Assembly (NCBI GenBank): GCA_027021615.1
Contig: JALUTY010000034.1
Coordinates: 62,001 to 126,000, forward strand
Direction: 5' to 3'
Length of the DNA: 64,000 nucleotides
From: a bacterium
Lineage (GTDB): Bacteria; Desulfobacterota; Deferrisomatia; Deferrisomatales; Deferrisomataceae
Below are positions 1-7,556 of this stretch, piece after piece (positions within the stretch are counted from its first letter, which is position 1; the number at the start of each line of letters is the position of its first letter). Position numbers and translations under genes: made by a program. A model generated the notes under the pieces. The model was not told where the DNA came from and did not search any database. It worked only from the letters and a program-made list of their open reading frames with translations.

Positions 1-468
1 CATGCCCTGCAACGACTGGCTCACCCCCACGATCGGGTCCAGCTGCTCCTGCTCGGCCAGCTGGCTGCGCAGCTCCCGGATCTCCTGGACCAGCCGCCGC
101 CGCTCCAGCGCCTTCTCCAGGGCCAGGTTCAGCTCGTCGGCCTCGAACGATTTGTCGATGTAGTCGTACGCGCCCGAACGCATGGCCTCCACCACCGTGG
201 CGGTGCGGCCCACCCCGGAGAGCATGATCACCGGCAGCTCGGGATCCCGGTCCCTCAGGTGGCGCAGGGTGGCCAGCCCGTCCATGCCGGGCATCATCAC
301 GTCCAGCACGACCACGTCCGGCCGCAGGCCGTTGTTCAGCCGGGCCAAAGCAGCTTCGCCGGTCTCCGCGGTGACGACCCGGTACCCCTGCAGGGACAGC
401 AGGCTGTCCAGATACGCCAAGATTCCCGGATCGTCGTCCACCACCAGAACCGTGTGACGATCGTCCAT
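1..468 (-). CDS. NtrC-family response regulator, N-terminal part (partial)
   Basis: Only the first 156 codons lie in the window; the gene runs off the left edge. The start ATG is at 466-468. The N-terminus is a receiver domain with the acidic cluster VVDDDPG, a phospho-acceptor Asp in VVVLDVMMPGMDG, the switch Thr/Ser region (VIMLSG) and the conserved Lys in DYIDKSF. A coiled linker (LEKALERRRLVQEIRELRSQL) follows, then DPIVGVSQSLQGM, which matches the first residues of a sigma-54 AAA+ domain. The full protein is therefore probably a sigma-54-dependent activator phosphorylated by an unseen kinase. Its target cannot be told from this fragment. It lies downstream of hypE in the same direction, but 692 bases of non-coding DNA separate them. 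Confidence 0.9.
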   Translation of the reverse strand, partial: MDDRHTVLVVDDDPGILAYLDSLLSLQGYRVVTAETGEAALARLNNGLRPDVVVLDVMMPGMDGLATLRHLRDRDPELPVIMLSGVGRTATVVEAMRSGAYDYIDKSFEADELNLALEKALERRRLVQEIRELRSQLAEQEQLDPIVGVSQSLQGM

Positions 469-1160
469 CGCCGACTCCCCTCGCCCCAGTCCAGGGACGA
501 ACGTCCCCCGGAGAAAAGCCCCCCTTGAGGTGCACGCAGAGACGCCTCCCCGTAACTTCCACTAGGAGGCTCAGAAGACTGAACCCCCTTTGATTCCAGC
601 GCCATAGCTTGGTCCCACCTAGCCCGCACTATTCATGAGCGTTGGTCGCGAAACCGTCGAGCGTGCGTCAGATCGGGGCAAGCGCAGCAACGAGGGGCGC
701 AGGCGTACGGGACGGTACGTCGAGCCCCGAGGCGCGAGCACGCCCCGAAATGGCGTGCGATCGGCGGTTGCAGCAGAAGGCTTCATGAATCATGCGGGTT
801 AGGGAAGCGGTTCCCGGGCCCGGCAGCCCCACACGCGGGCCTGTGCACCTGTTGGAGAGCCGGACGGGCCTCCTCCTGTCGCTGTATTCGCCACCCAGCG
901 ACCGCGCGTCCCGTCGGTTCTGCTTTGGGGCTATCTCCCCGAAGGAAACGCGCAGACGCTTCGTCATCCAGGCTGAGCGGCGGATACAACGCTCGCGCCC
1001 GCCCGAAGGTAGGCCCATCCCTCCCGGCAACCGACCCGGACGGTACCCGTTCCCTTACCCTTGTCGCCCGCCCTCGCAGGGGCGTGGGGCGTTTCCTAGT
1101 GCGAGATCCTAGCCGCCACGCCCGCCCCGTCAAGGGGGCTTTCCTCCTTCCGGGCCCGGT
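469..1160. other. Intergenic region with degenerate repeat fragment
   Basis: This 692-base gap between hypE and the response-regulator gene has no convincing gene; its open frames lack ribosome binding sites and recognisable protein character. Bases about 556-601 (CTAGGAGGCTCAGAAGACTG followed by AACCCCCTTTGATTCC) resemble the repeat blocks at 33571-33687 and 46241-46348. An imperfect GC-rich inverted repeat lies near 1079-1130 just past the hypE stop, but no T-tract follows in the hypE direction, so it is not called a terminator. The promoter of the leftmost gene should be here, but no clear box was found. Confidence 0.5.
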
Positions 1161-2159
1161 TCAGCAGATGCGCGGCAGCAGCTCCCCGGCCGGCTCGTCC
1201 ACCAGACGGGTTCCCCCCAGCCCGGTTCGGGCCAATACCCTGGCCGGCCCTTCCCGCACCTCCCCCACCACGGCTGCCCTGCGGCCCCGGGGGTGGGCCC
1301 GCAGGGCCTCCAGGGCCCGCGCGGCATCCCTGCCGGCCACGAGCGCCAGAGCGCATCCCTCGTTGGCCACCTCCAGCGGATCGTACCCCAGAAGATCGCA
1401 GGCGCTCCGGACCGCCGGGGCCACGGGCACGCGTGCCTCGTCAATCACGATCTCCACGGACGAGGCCGACGCGATCTCGTTGAGCGCACCGGCCACCCCG
1501 CCCCGGGTGGGGTCCCGCAGGACGTGCACCTCCGCGCCGCTGGCAAGGAGCGCCGCCACCAGCCCGTTCAACGGGGCCACGTCGCTCTCGATCTCCGCCT
1601 CGAACCCGATTCCCTCCCGGCAGGACAACACCGCGATCCCGTGACGGCCGACGTCCCCGGTCAGCACGACGGCGTCGCCCGGCCGGGCCGCCGATCCGCT
1701 GATGACCGGAGCTTCGGGCAGCGCGCCGATGCCGGCCGTGTTGACCACCGGGTCCCCGAACGGCACCACCTTGGTGTCGCCGGCCACGATCCGAACCCCG
1801 GCCTCCCGAGCCCGGTCGGCCATCCGCTCCACGATCTCCTCGAGATCCCGCAGGGGAAGCCCCTCGGGAAGCACGAACCCCGCGGTCAGGTATAGGGGGC
1901 GGGCGCCCACCATGGCCAGGTCGTTCACCGTGCCGCACACCGCCAGGTCCCCCAGGTTCCCGCCCGGAAACCGCCAGGGCTGCACCACGAACGAGTCCGT
2001 GGTCACCGCCAGCCGGCCGGCCGGCACCTCGACCCGCGCGGCGTCGTCCGAGCCCCCTCCCCCTGCATCGTCCAAGCCGGCGAGGAACACGTCCTGAATC
2101 AGCTCGTGCATCTCCCGGCCCCCGCCCCCGTGGGCCCGGGTCACCACCGGCTCAGCCAT
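1161..2159 (-). CDS. hypE: Hydrogenase expression/formation protein HypE
   Basis: HypE dehydrates the thiocarbamoyl group placed on its own C-terminal cysteine by HypF, giving the thiocyanate that becomes a CN ligand of the [NiFe]-hydrogenase active site. The 332-residue length is normal. The protein has the PurM-like glycine-rich N-terminus (HGGGGREM), the ATP-site segment GGGGSDDAA, DPTRGGVAGALNE in the C-terminal half, and ends in PRIC, whose final Cys carries the modification. Its ATG at 2157-2159 overlaps the end of hypD by 8 bases, so the two are translationally coupled. hypA, hypB, hypF and the hydrogenase structural genes are not in the window. Confidence 0.97.
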   Translation of the reverse strand: MAEPVVTRAHGGGGREMHELIQDVFLAGLDDAGGGGSDDAARVEVPAGRLAVTTDSFVVQPWRFPGGNLGDLAVCGTVNDLAMVGARPLYLTAGFVLPEGLPLRDLEEIVERMADRAREAGVRIVAGDTKVVPFGDPVVNTAGIGALPEAPVISGSAARPGDAVVLTGDVGRHGIAVLSCREGIGFEAEIESDVAPLNGLVAALLASGAEVHVLRDPTRGGVAGALNEIASASSVEIVIDEARVPVAPAVRSACDLLGYDPLEVANEGCALALVAGRDAARALEALRAHPRGRRAAVVGEVREGPARVLARTGLGGTRLVDEPAGELLPRIC

Positions 2160-3255
2160 CGGCCCGCCCTCGGTAGCGGTAGTGGGCGCCGCAGGCGCCC
2201 TCGGAACTCACCATACACGCCCCCACCGGCTGCTGGGGCGTGCACGTCCGGGCGAACAAGGGGCACTCGGGCGGTTCGATCCGGCCCCGAAGCACCTCTG
2301 CGCACCGGCACCCCGGGGGTTCCCAGCCCTCGAACCGTATCCCCTGGAGGAACCTCTTACGAGCGTCCCAAGGCGCGAACCCGGGCCGGAGGTCGTACCC
2401 GCTCCCGTCGATCTCTCCCAGCCCCCTCCATCGGGCGGGAACCCTCCGGAACACCCGCCCCAACGCCTCTTGGGCCGCGCGGTTTCCCGCGGCCGACACC
2501 GCCCGGGGATACGCGTTCTCCGCCCGGGCTTCTCCACGCTGCACCTGGTCGAGCAGGCGCAGCACCCCGACCAGTACATCCTCGGGCTCGAACCCTGCCA
2601 CACAGCATGGAACACCGTACCTTTCGGCAATCGGTGCGTAGGCTTTAGCCCCCAGCACCATGCTGGCGTGTCCCGGGCACAGGAACGCCCCGATCCGCAC
2701 CTCCGGATCCTGGAGCAGTGCCTCCATGGCCGGCAGGATCGCCTTGTGGGCCGAGAGCACCGAGAAGTTTTTCACCCCGTCCTGCCGGGCCCGGAGCAGC
2801 GCAGAGGCCACGGTGGGGGCTGTGGTCTCGAACCCCAGGCCCAGCAGCACCACCTCCCGGTCCGAGTTCCGTTCGGCCAGGGCCAGGGCATCCAGTGCCG
2901 AGTACACCACCCGCACGTCCGCTCCCTGGGAGCGGGCTCCACCCAGGGAGCCGTGGGTACCCGGCACCCGCACCGCGTCTCCGTAGGTGGCCAGGATCAC
3001 CCCTGCCTCTTGGGCTAGGTACAGGGCCTGGTCGAACAGGTCCACCGGTGTCACGCACACCGGGCAGCCCGGGCCCGACAGCAGCCGCACCCCGTCCGGC
3101 AGCAGGCTCCGGAGCCCCATTCGGGCCGCCGCCACCGTGTGGGTGCCGCACACCTCCATGATGGCCACGGGAGGCCCGCGGTAGGCCCGCAGCCGTGCCA
3201 CGAGCCCAGAGATGAGTTCGGGCCCTGACGGGCCCGAGTCACGAAGGAAGTTCAT
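2152..3255 (-). CDS. hypD: Hydrogenase maturation protein HypD
   Basis: HypD is the iron-sulfur scaffold that, with HypC, holds the Fe(CN)2CO unit while it is assembled. This 367-residue protein shows the family motifs: the Cys in MEVCGTHT, the redox CxxC in GPGCPVCVTP, GFETTAPT, and a C-terminal set of cysteines (CRCAEVLRG, CPLFARTC, ACMVSSEGACGAHY) that ligate the [4Fe-4S] cluster. It overlaps hypC upstream by 17 bases and hypE downstream by 8 bases, in the order hypC-hypD-hypE. Start ATG at 3253-3255. Confidence 0.97.
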   Translation of the reverse strand: MNFLRDSGPSGPELISGLVARLRAYRGPPVAIMEVCGTHTVAAARMGLRSLLPDGVRLLSGPGCPVCVTPVDLFDQALYLAQEAGVILATYGDAVRVPGTHGSLGGARSQGADVRVVYSALDALALAERNSDREVVLLGLGFETTAPTVASALLRARQDGVKNFSVLSAHKAILPAMEALLQDPEVRIGAFLCPGHASMVLGAKAYAPIAERYGVPCCVAGFEPEDVLVGVLRLLDQVQRGEARAENAYPRAVSAAGNRAAQEALGRVFRRVPARWRGLGEIDGSGYDLRPGFAPWDARKRFLQGIRFEGWEPPGCRCAEVLRGRIEPPECPLFARTCTPQQPVGACMVSSEGACGAHYRYRGRADG

Positions 3256-3466
3256 CCAGCACCTGCCGAAACAGCTCCTGGGTCTGCCGCGCCTCGTCCG
3301 GGTCGACCCGGTGCAAGGCGAACCCGGCGTGGACGATCACGAAATCGCCAGGCCGGACCTCTGGAACGAGGGCCGTGGAGACGACCCGCCGGACCCCGCC
3401 GAAATCCACCTCGGCGGTTCCGTCGTTCTCCACCCGCACGATCTCTCCCGGCACCGCTACGCACAT
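3239..3466 (-). CDS. hypC: Hydrogenase assembly chaperone HypC
   Basis: A 75-residue HypC/HupF-family chaperone. It begins MCVAVPGE; Cys2, exposed after Met removal, binds the Fe unit and contacts both HypD and the hydrogenase large-subunit precursor. The beta-barrel core includes EVDFGGVRR and VRPGDFVIVHAGFALHRVD, as expected for the family. It starts 25 bases after the stop of the HU/IHF gene in the same direction and overlaps hypD, so the hyp genes may be co-transcribed with the HU/IHF gene. No separate promoter is visible in the 25-base gap. Confidence 0.96.
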   Translation of the reverse strand: MCVAVPGEIVRVENDGTAEVDFGGVRRVVSTALVPEVRPGDFVIVHAGFALHRVDPDEARQTQELFRQVLDELPS

Positions 3467-3491
3467 GCCCGCCCCCCGAACCGGACGGCCT

Positions 3492-3767
3492 TCACGAGTC
3501 GATCCTCTCCTTGAGTTCCTTGCCGACCTTAAAGTAAGGAAGCCGCTTGGGCGGCACCTGGATCCGCTCCCCTGTCTTGGGGTTGCGCCCCACGTACGCC
3601 CCGTACTTTTTTACGCAGAAGCTGCCAAACCCCCGGATCTCGATCCGGTCCTCCCGGAGGATGGCCTCCTCCATGGCCGTGAAAAAGGCCTCCACGGCGG
3701 CCCGGGCCTCCTTCAGGGGCATGTCGCCCCGGTCGGACAGTGCCTTGATCAGGTCGGATTTGTTCAT
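3492..3767 (-). CDS. HU/IHF-family DNA-binding protein
   Basis: A 91-residue histone-like protein. MNKSDLIKALS starts the helical dimerisation region, IEIRGFGSFCVKKY is the family core signature, and GRNPKTGERIQVPPKRLPYFKVGKELKE contains the beta-arm with the Asn-Pro that intercalates at DNA bends. The chosen ATG at 3765-3767 follows an AGGAGA ribosome site; a longer frame upstream lacks family similarity and would run close to the tRNA. The sequence is closer to IHF subunits (the FKVGKELKE end) than to HU, but assigning alpha or beta is not safe. It lies just downstream of the tRNA-Arg gene on the same strand. Confidence 0.93.
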   Translation of the reverse strand: MNKSDLIKALSDRGDMPLKEARAAVEAFFTAMEEAILREDRIEIRGFGSFCVKKYGAYVGRNPKTGERIQVPPKRLPYFKVGKELKERIDS

Positions 3768-3892
3768 CTCGAACGTCTCCTGGCGAGGTTCCCCCACCAA
3801 CTCCCTCTCCTCCAGCAACCGGCCCCTCGTCTCCTTCGGCCGGCCGGGGAAGCCCGCTGGTCCTCGGGCCACCCCAGACCCGTACAGGAACA

Positions 3893-3969
3893 TGGTGCCC
3901 CCGGCAGGGCTCGAACCTGCGACTCCAGGATTAGGAATCCTGTGCTCTATCCAACTGAGCTACGGGGGC
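3893..3969 (-). tRNA. tRNA-Arg (anticodon CCU)
   Basis: A complete cloverleaf on the minus strand. The acceptor stem GCCCCCG pairs with CGGGGGC. The D-loop region is TAGCTCAGTTGGATAGAGC, the anticodon stem CAGGA/TCCTG carries loop TTCCTAA (anticodon CCT in DNA), and the T-arm is GCAGGTTCGAACCTGC. The discriminator is A and CCA is encoded (plus-strand TGG at 3893-3895). It reads the rare AGG arginine codon. A good sigma-70-type promoter lies immediately upstream. Confidence 0.97.
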
Positions 3970-3986
3970 GTGTCCGAAGGCAGCCG

Positions 3987-4015
3987 ATGCTAGATGCCCG
4001 TCCTCTGAAAGTCAA
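3987..4015 (-). promoter_or_regulatory. Sigma-70-type promoter of tRNA-Arg
   Basis: Read on the minus strand: -35 TTGACT (4010-4015), a 17-base spacer, -10 TAGCAT (3987-3992). The expected start near 3980 is about 11 bases before the tRNA 5' end at 3969. It may also supply the HU/IHF and hyp genes downstream by read-through, since no terminator is seen after the tRNA. Confidence 0.75.
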
Positions 4016-4109
4016 GGTGCTCAGAAGCCTACCGAAATCCCTTCGAAACCTTGACCCGAGACCCCGGGCCGCGTATATGAGCCGGTCCCCCTCCACAGGA
4101 GAACCCCCC

Positions 4110-4991
4110 ATGGTGGATCTGCATACCCACAGCACCGCCTCGGACGGCACATGGAGCCCCGGCCGCATCGTGGAGGAGGCCGTCCGGCTCGGCCTGCGCG
4201 CGGTGGGGCTCACCGATCACGACTCGGTGGACGGGAACGCCGAGCTGGTGGAGACCGGCCGCACCCTGGGGCTCCCAGTGGTCCCCGGAGTGGAGATCTC
4301 CACCCGGTGGAACGGCGTCACTTTCCATCTCCTCGGCTACGGCATCGATCCCCGTATCCCAGCGGTGAAGGCCGCTTTCGACCGGCTGGCCCGCAGCCGC
4401 GAAGCGCGGGCTCCGCGCATGCTTGCCCGGCTTCAGGACCTGGGGGTCCCGATCACGCTGGAGGAGGTTCGCGCCGAGGCCGGCACCGCCCTGGTGGGCC
4501 GGCCCCACGTGGCCCGGGTGCTCGTCCGAAAAGGGGTGGTGAGGGACGTGCAAGAAGCCTTCGACCGCCTCCTCGGCCGAGGCAGGCCGGCCTACGTGGA
4601 CAAGGATCGCCTGGACCCGGCCGAGGCCTGTCAAACGATTCGGCGAGCCGGGGGCGTGGCTGTCCTCGCCCACCCCGGCCTAATCGAGGAGGATGACCCC
4701 GCCCTGCTGCGCCCCCTTCTGGATCACCTGGTGGAACTCGGCCTAGAGGGGGTCGAGGCCTTCTACAGCCGGCACACCCGGGAGCAACAGGAGCGATACC
4801 GCTCCCTCGCGGTCCAGCGGAACCTTCTGGTGACCGGCGGAAGCGACTTCCACGAGCCCGGCTCCGGCGGCCCGGCCCTGGGCACGGGCTATGGTTCCCT
4901 CGAGGTGCCGGACGCCTGCTTCGAGGCCCTGGCGCGCCTGCTCAAGGAACGCCGGCCGGAGCTCGGCCCGGTCCTCAACCCCGGGCTATAG
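4110..4991 (+). CDS. PHP-domain phosphoesterase (RNase AM / TrpH-like)
   Basis: A 293-residue polymerase-and-histidinol-phosphatase domain protein. The metal-binding motifs are all present: DLHTHSTASDG, LTDHDSVDG, VVPGVEIST, VAVLAHPG and GGSDFHEPG. Family members such as E. coli RNase AM (YciV/TrpH) cut 5'-phosphorylated oligonucleotides or 3',5'-bisnucleotides. The start ATG at 4110 has an AGGAG 8 bases upstream; the open frame continues far upstream through the tRNA region and cannot be coding there. It stands alone on the plus strand, divergent from the tRNA, and its stop overlaps the 3' end of the dodecin gene by 6 bases. The exact substrate cannot be told from the sequence. Confidence 0.9.
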   Translation: MVDLHTHSTASDGTWSPGRIVEEAVRLGLRAVGLTDHDSVDGNAELVETGRTLGLPVVPGVEISTRWNGVTFHLLGYGIDPRIPAVKAAFDRLARSREARAPRMLARLQDLGVPITLEEVRAEAGTALVGRPHVARVLVRKGVVRDVQEAFDRLLGRGRPAYVDKDRLDPAEACQTIRRAGGVAVLAHPGLIEEDDPALLRPLLDHLVELGLEGVEAFYSRHTREQQERYRSLAVQRNLLVTGGSDFHEPGSGGPALGTGYGSLEVPDACFEALARLLKERRPELGPVLNPGL

Positions 4992-5195
4992 GGTGTCTTC
5001 CAGCAGGAACGTCACCCGCAAGGTCACCCGGTACTCTTGGATCGCCTCGTCCTTCACGCTGGCCCGCCACTCGGTGACGTGGAACCCCGTGATGTTCCGC
5101 AGCGTCTTGGCCGCCCGTTCGAACCCCTTGCGGATGGCGTCGTCGAAGCTCACCGGCGATGCCGCGATCAGTTCGGTAACCCGAGCCACTGCCAT
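4986..5195 (-). CDS. Dodecin-family flavin-binding protein
   Basis: A 69-residue protein beginning MAVARVTELIAASPVSFDDAI. It has the dodecin pattern of one beta-strand, a helix (FERAAKTLRNITGFHVTEW) and two more strands ending EYRVTLRVTFLLED. Dodecins form hollow dodecamers that store or buffer flavins. The ATG at 5193-5195 is preferred over that at 5199-5201 because AAAGGAGG sits about 6 bases before the former and touches the latter. It converges on the PHP gene with a 6-base overlap. Confidence 0.9.
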   Translation of the reverse strand: MAVARVTELIAASPVSFDDAIRKGFERAAKTLRNITGFHVTEWRASVKDEAIQEYRVTLRVTFLLEDTL

Positions 5196-5250
5196 GATCA
5201 TCCTCCTTTGTGTGTGGTTGTCGACCCTACGGGCCGGGGAAACCCCCCCG

Positions 5251-5282
5251 GGCCCCTGCGGGGCCGTCTAGAGACTAGAAAC
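5251..5282. repeat. Inverted copy of dispersed intergenic repeat block
   Basis: The block GGCCCCTGCGGGGCC followed by GTCTAGAGACTAGAAAC is the reverse complement, with minor changes, of the block at about 61189-61226 (TTTCTAGTCTCTAG...GACGGCCCC...GGGGCC). The first half is a small perfect hairpin, GGCCCC-TGC-GGGGCC. The rest of the gap (5196-5465) also holds, near 5368-5393, a reverse-strand GGGGGCATGGGGCC core shared with repeat copies at 28971, 33781 and 46384. No gene is seen in this gap. Confidence 0.6.
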
Positions 5283-5465
5283 CGGAGACGAAAAGCCGGA
5301 AGATCCGGACGCCCTTTGCGAGAGTGCTGAGTGCCGGACGCGCACGCGGCACCTCACCTGGCCCCATGCCCCCGGCCACCTCGGCATCCGGGGCATATGG
5401 GGCCAACGGCCCAAAGAGGTTTGGAGCATCCTGATCTCCCCGCATCCCAACGTCCTGGCGGTAAG

Positions 5466-6575
5466 TCAGTACCGGAGGGCCGCCGCCACCCCGCCGGCCG
5501 CCTCCAGCCCCTCGTGCCCGTCCAGGAACGCGACCTGCCCGTCCCTTGCCAGGACCCTACGCACCCACTCCTCCCCCAGCTCCACGGCCTCTACCGGCCG
5601 CTCGCACCGGGGGCACCCCAGGGGCACCCGCTCCCCGAGTTCCCCGCAGCTTGCACACGTCCAGCCGGACCGTCGGAACCCCTTGAGCAGGAACAGCTCG
5701 TGCACCCGGCCGTCCCGAACGGCCGTGCACACCGCACTGGTTCCCAGGGCCCGCCCGCCGTCCCGGTCCAGCACCCGTTGCAGGCGGCCGGAGGCCTCCT
5801 CGTCCCGGGCCTGGGCTAAGGCGACCAAGCCTCTATTCACGACCTCGGCCGGGCTGGCGTGGGGGTCCACCCGAAGCCGCGCTGCGAGGCGCTCCTGGAT
5901 TCGGCGGGGCACCTCCCGCTCGAACGCGGCCACGATCTCGTCGGGACCGGCCACGACCACCCGGCACCGGCCCCTCTCATCCACCCAGGCGGTCATGCGG
6001 TCGGCGAGCCGCCGGAGGTTGCGGTGGAGGTGGTCCTCCACGTGTCGTTGGTAGCGAGCCTGGCTCCACCCACCCTGCTCGTGGCGGCCGGGGAACTCCT
6101 CGTCCTCGAAGCGCCAGGTCCGCACCACCCCCCCCAGACGGAACTCATAGAGGGTGCCCCCCTCCGACCCCACGTGGGCCAGGATCCCTCGCTGGCCTTC
6201 CCACAGGTTCTCCACCGCTTGTTTGAGGAACGGCCGATCCGCACACTGCACCTCGTCCCGAAACGGGACGTAGCTGCGGACGATCCGGTACACCCCAAGC
6301 CCCGAGCACGCGAACAGGGCCACCCCGTTGTACTCCTCGTCCCACTCCCGGGCCACCAGCCCCTTCACGTAGTGCTCGATCTTCTCCCGGTCCGCCTCCC
6401 CCCCGGCCTCGGCCGGCTCCGATCCCAGGCACTCCCTCAGCCTCGACTTTACGAAGATTCGCACCCGTTCGCGCTCCCTCTCGGAGCTCCAACGGGTGTT
6501 CAGGTACACGGTGAAGAAGGGATGTTCCGTGCGGGCGAGACGGGCGAGACGGCGGATTTCCCGATCCAGGTCCAT
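5466..6575 (-). CDS. Bacterial archaeo-eukaryotic release factor (baeRF)-like protein
   Basis: A 369-residue protein resembling the bacterial eRF1-like families (baeRF, related to the Vms1/ANKZF1 peptidyl-tRNA hydrolase fold). The N-terminal domain starts near HPFFTVYLNTRW (residues 18-29). A GGWSQARYQRH segment (168-178) stands where eRF1-type proteins carry their catalytic GGQ-type loop. The C-terminal third has a Pelota-like domain with a zinc knuckle, CASC...CPRC (Cys307, 310, 321, 324). Family members are thought to act on stalled peptidyl-tRNA or in ribosome rescue; activity here is inference. It is a monocistronic gene on the minus strand, divergent from thiF by 147 bases. Baerf-type naming is tentative, but a housekeeping enzyme fold is not recognised otherwise. 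Confidence 0.7.
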   Translation of the reverse strand: MDLDREIRRLARLARTEHPFFTVYLNTRWSSERERERVRIFVKSRLRECLGSEPAEAGGEADREKIEHYVKGLVAREWDEEYNGVALFACSGLGVYRIVRSYVPFRDEVQCADRPFLKQAVENLWEGQRGILAHVGSEGGTLYEFRLGGVVRTWRFEDEEFPGRHEQGGWSQARYQRHVEDHLHRNLRRLADRMTAWVDERGRCRVVVAGPDEIVAAFEREVPRRIQERLAARLRVDPHASPAEVVNRGLVALAQARDEEASGRLQRVLDRDGGRALGTSAVCTAVRDGRVHELFLLKGFRRSGWTCASCGELGERVPLGCPRCERPVEAVELGEEWVRRVLARDGQVAFLDGHEGLEAAGGVAAALRY

Positions 6576-6722
6576 GACACCCTCCCGGCGTGGGTTCGAG
6601 CGGGGGGAACAACAGCGTGGACTTCGAGCCTAGCCCGGTTGCCGGCCCTGTCAAGACACGGGTTGCGAACCGGCCGGTCCGGTGCCACAATCGCCTGCAC
6701 ACGCTGTCCCAGGAGGTTCCTG

Positions 6723-7556
6723 GTGCTTCGGATCAGGGTCAATGAGCGGCCGGTGGAGGTGCCCGAGGGGTTGCGGATGGGGGACCTGTGCGACCGGTTC
6801 AAACCCGGGGCAGACGTGCTGGTGCGAAATGGGTTCCCGGCCCGGGCCGAGGAGCCGGTGCGGCCAGGGGACGAGATCGTCCTGATCCGCAGGGGAGAGG
6901 TTCCGTCCGCCGACGAGATGGAAGCCCTCTTGGTGGCCCGCCACACCCCAGGGGTCCACGATCGGGTGAAACGAGCCTGTGTGGGCATCGCCGGGTTGGG
7001 CGGCCTGGGAAGCCAGGTGGCCGTGGCCCTGGCCCGCACCGGGTTCGGTCGGCTGGTCCTGGCCGACTTCGACGTGGTGGAGCCCAGCAACCTCAACCGG
7101 CAGCAGTACTTCGTCGACCAGATCGGGCTACCCAAGGTGGAGGCCCTGGCCCACAACCTGCGCCGGATCAACCCGTACGTGGAGCTGGAGCTCCGATCGG
7201 TGCGGCTGACCCCGGTCAACGTGCCCGAGGTGTTCCAGGGCTGCGTAGCGGTGGTCGAGGCCTTCGATCGGGCCGACCAAAAGGCCATGCTGGTCGAGAC
7301 CGTGTTGGCGGAGATGCCGAGCACCTGGATCGTGGCGGCCTCGGGGCTTGCGGGATGCGGCCCCAGCGACGCGATCCGCACCCACCGGGTGGCCGACCGC
7401 CTATTCGTGGTGGGGGACCTGGAGTCCGAGGCCCGCCCCGGGGTGGGCCTCATGGCCCCCCGGGTGGGGGTGGCGGCCCACGCCCAGGCGAACCTGGTCC
7501 TGCGGCTCGTGCTCGGAGAGGAGAAGGCATCGGGTGGAAACCACGCGGCCCTATGA
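6723..7556 (+). CDS. thiF: ThiS-adenylyltransferase ThiF with N-terminal ThiS-like domain
   Basis: A 277-residue E1-like enzyme that would adenylate the C-terminus of a sulfur carrier for thiazole synthesis. Residues 1-60 look like a ThiS ubiquitin-fold domain (VNERPVEVPEG, PGDEIVLIRRGE) but lack the C-terminal Gly-Gly. The E1 domain follows with nucleotide loop GIAGLGGLGSQVA, the LADFDVVEPSNLNRQQYF segment and KVEALAHNLRRINPY. This matches the ThiF type that has a regulatory ThiS-like N-terminus. The GTG start at 6723 has AGGAGG six bases upstream. The gene overlaps the next one by 23 bases. No thiS, thiG or thiH is in the window and no TPP riboswitch motif is visible upstream. Confidence 0.85.
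   Translation: MLRIRVNERPVEVPEGLRMGDLCDRFKPGADVLVRNGFPARAEEPVRPGDEIVLIRRGEVPSADEMEALLVARHTPGVHDRVKRACVGIAGLGGLGSQVAVALARTGFGRLVLADFDVVEPSNLNRQQYFVDQIGLPKVEALAHNLRRINPYVELELRSVRLTPVNVPEVFQGCVAVVEAFDRADQKAMLVETVLAEMPSTWIVAASGLAGCGPSDAIRTHRVADRLFVVGDLESEARPGVGLMAPRVGVAAHAQANLVLRLVLGEEKASGGNHAAL

Noticed and set aside
1079-1130. Inverted repeat after hypE as a terminator
   Set aside because: The stem is imperfect, the loop long and no T-run follows in the hypE direction.
6655-6690. tRNA-like GGGTTGCGAACCGG segment
   Set aside because: It is a short inverted repeat without acceptor, D or anticodon stems.
6576-6722. Possible TPP riboswitch before thiF
   Set aside because: The conserved CUGAGA and the pairing partner are not present.
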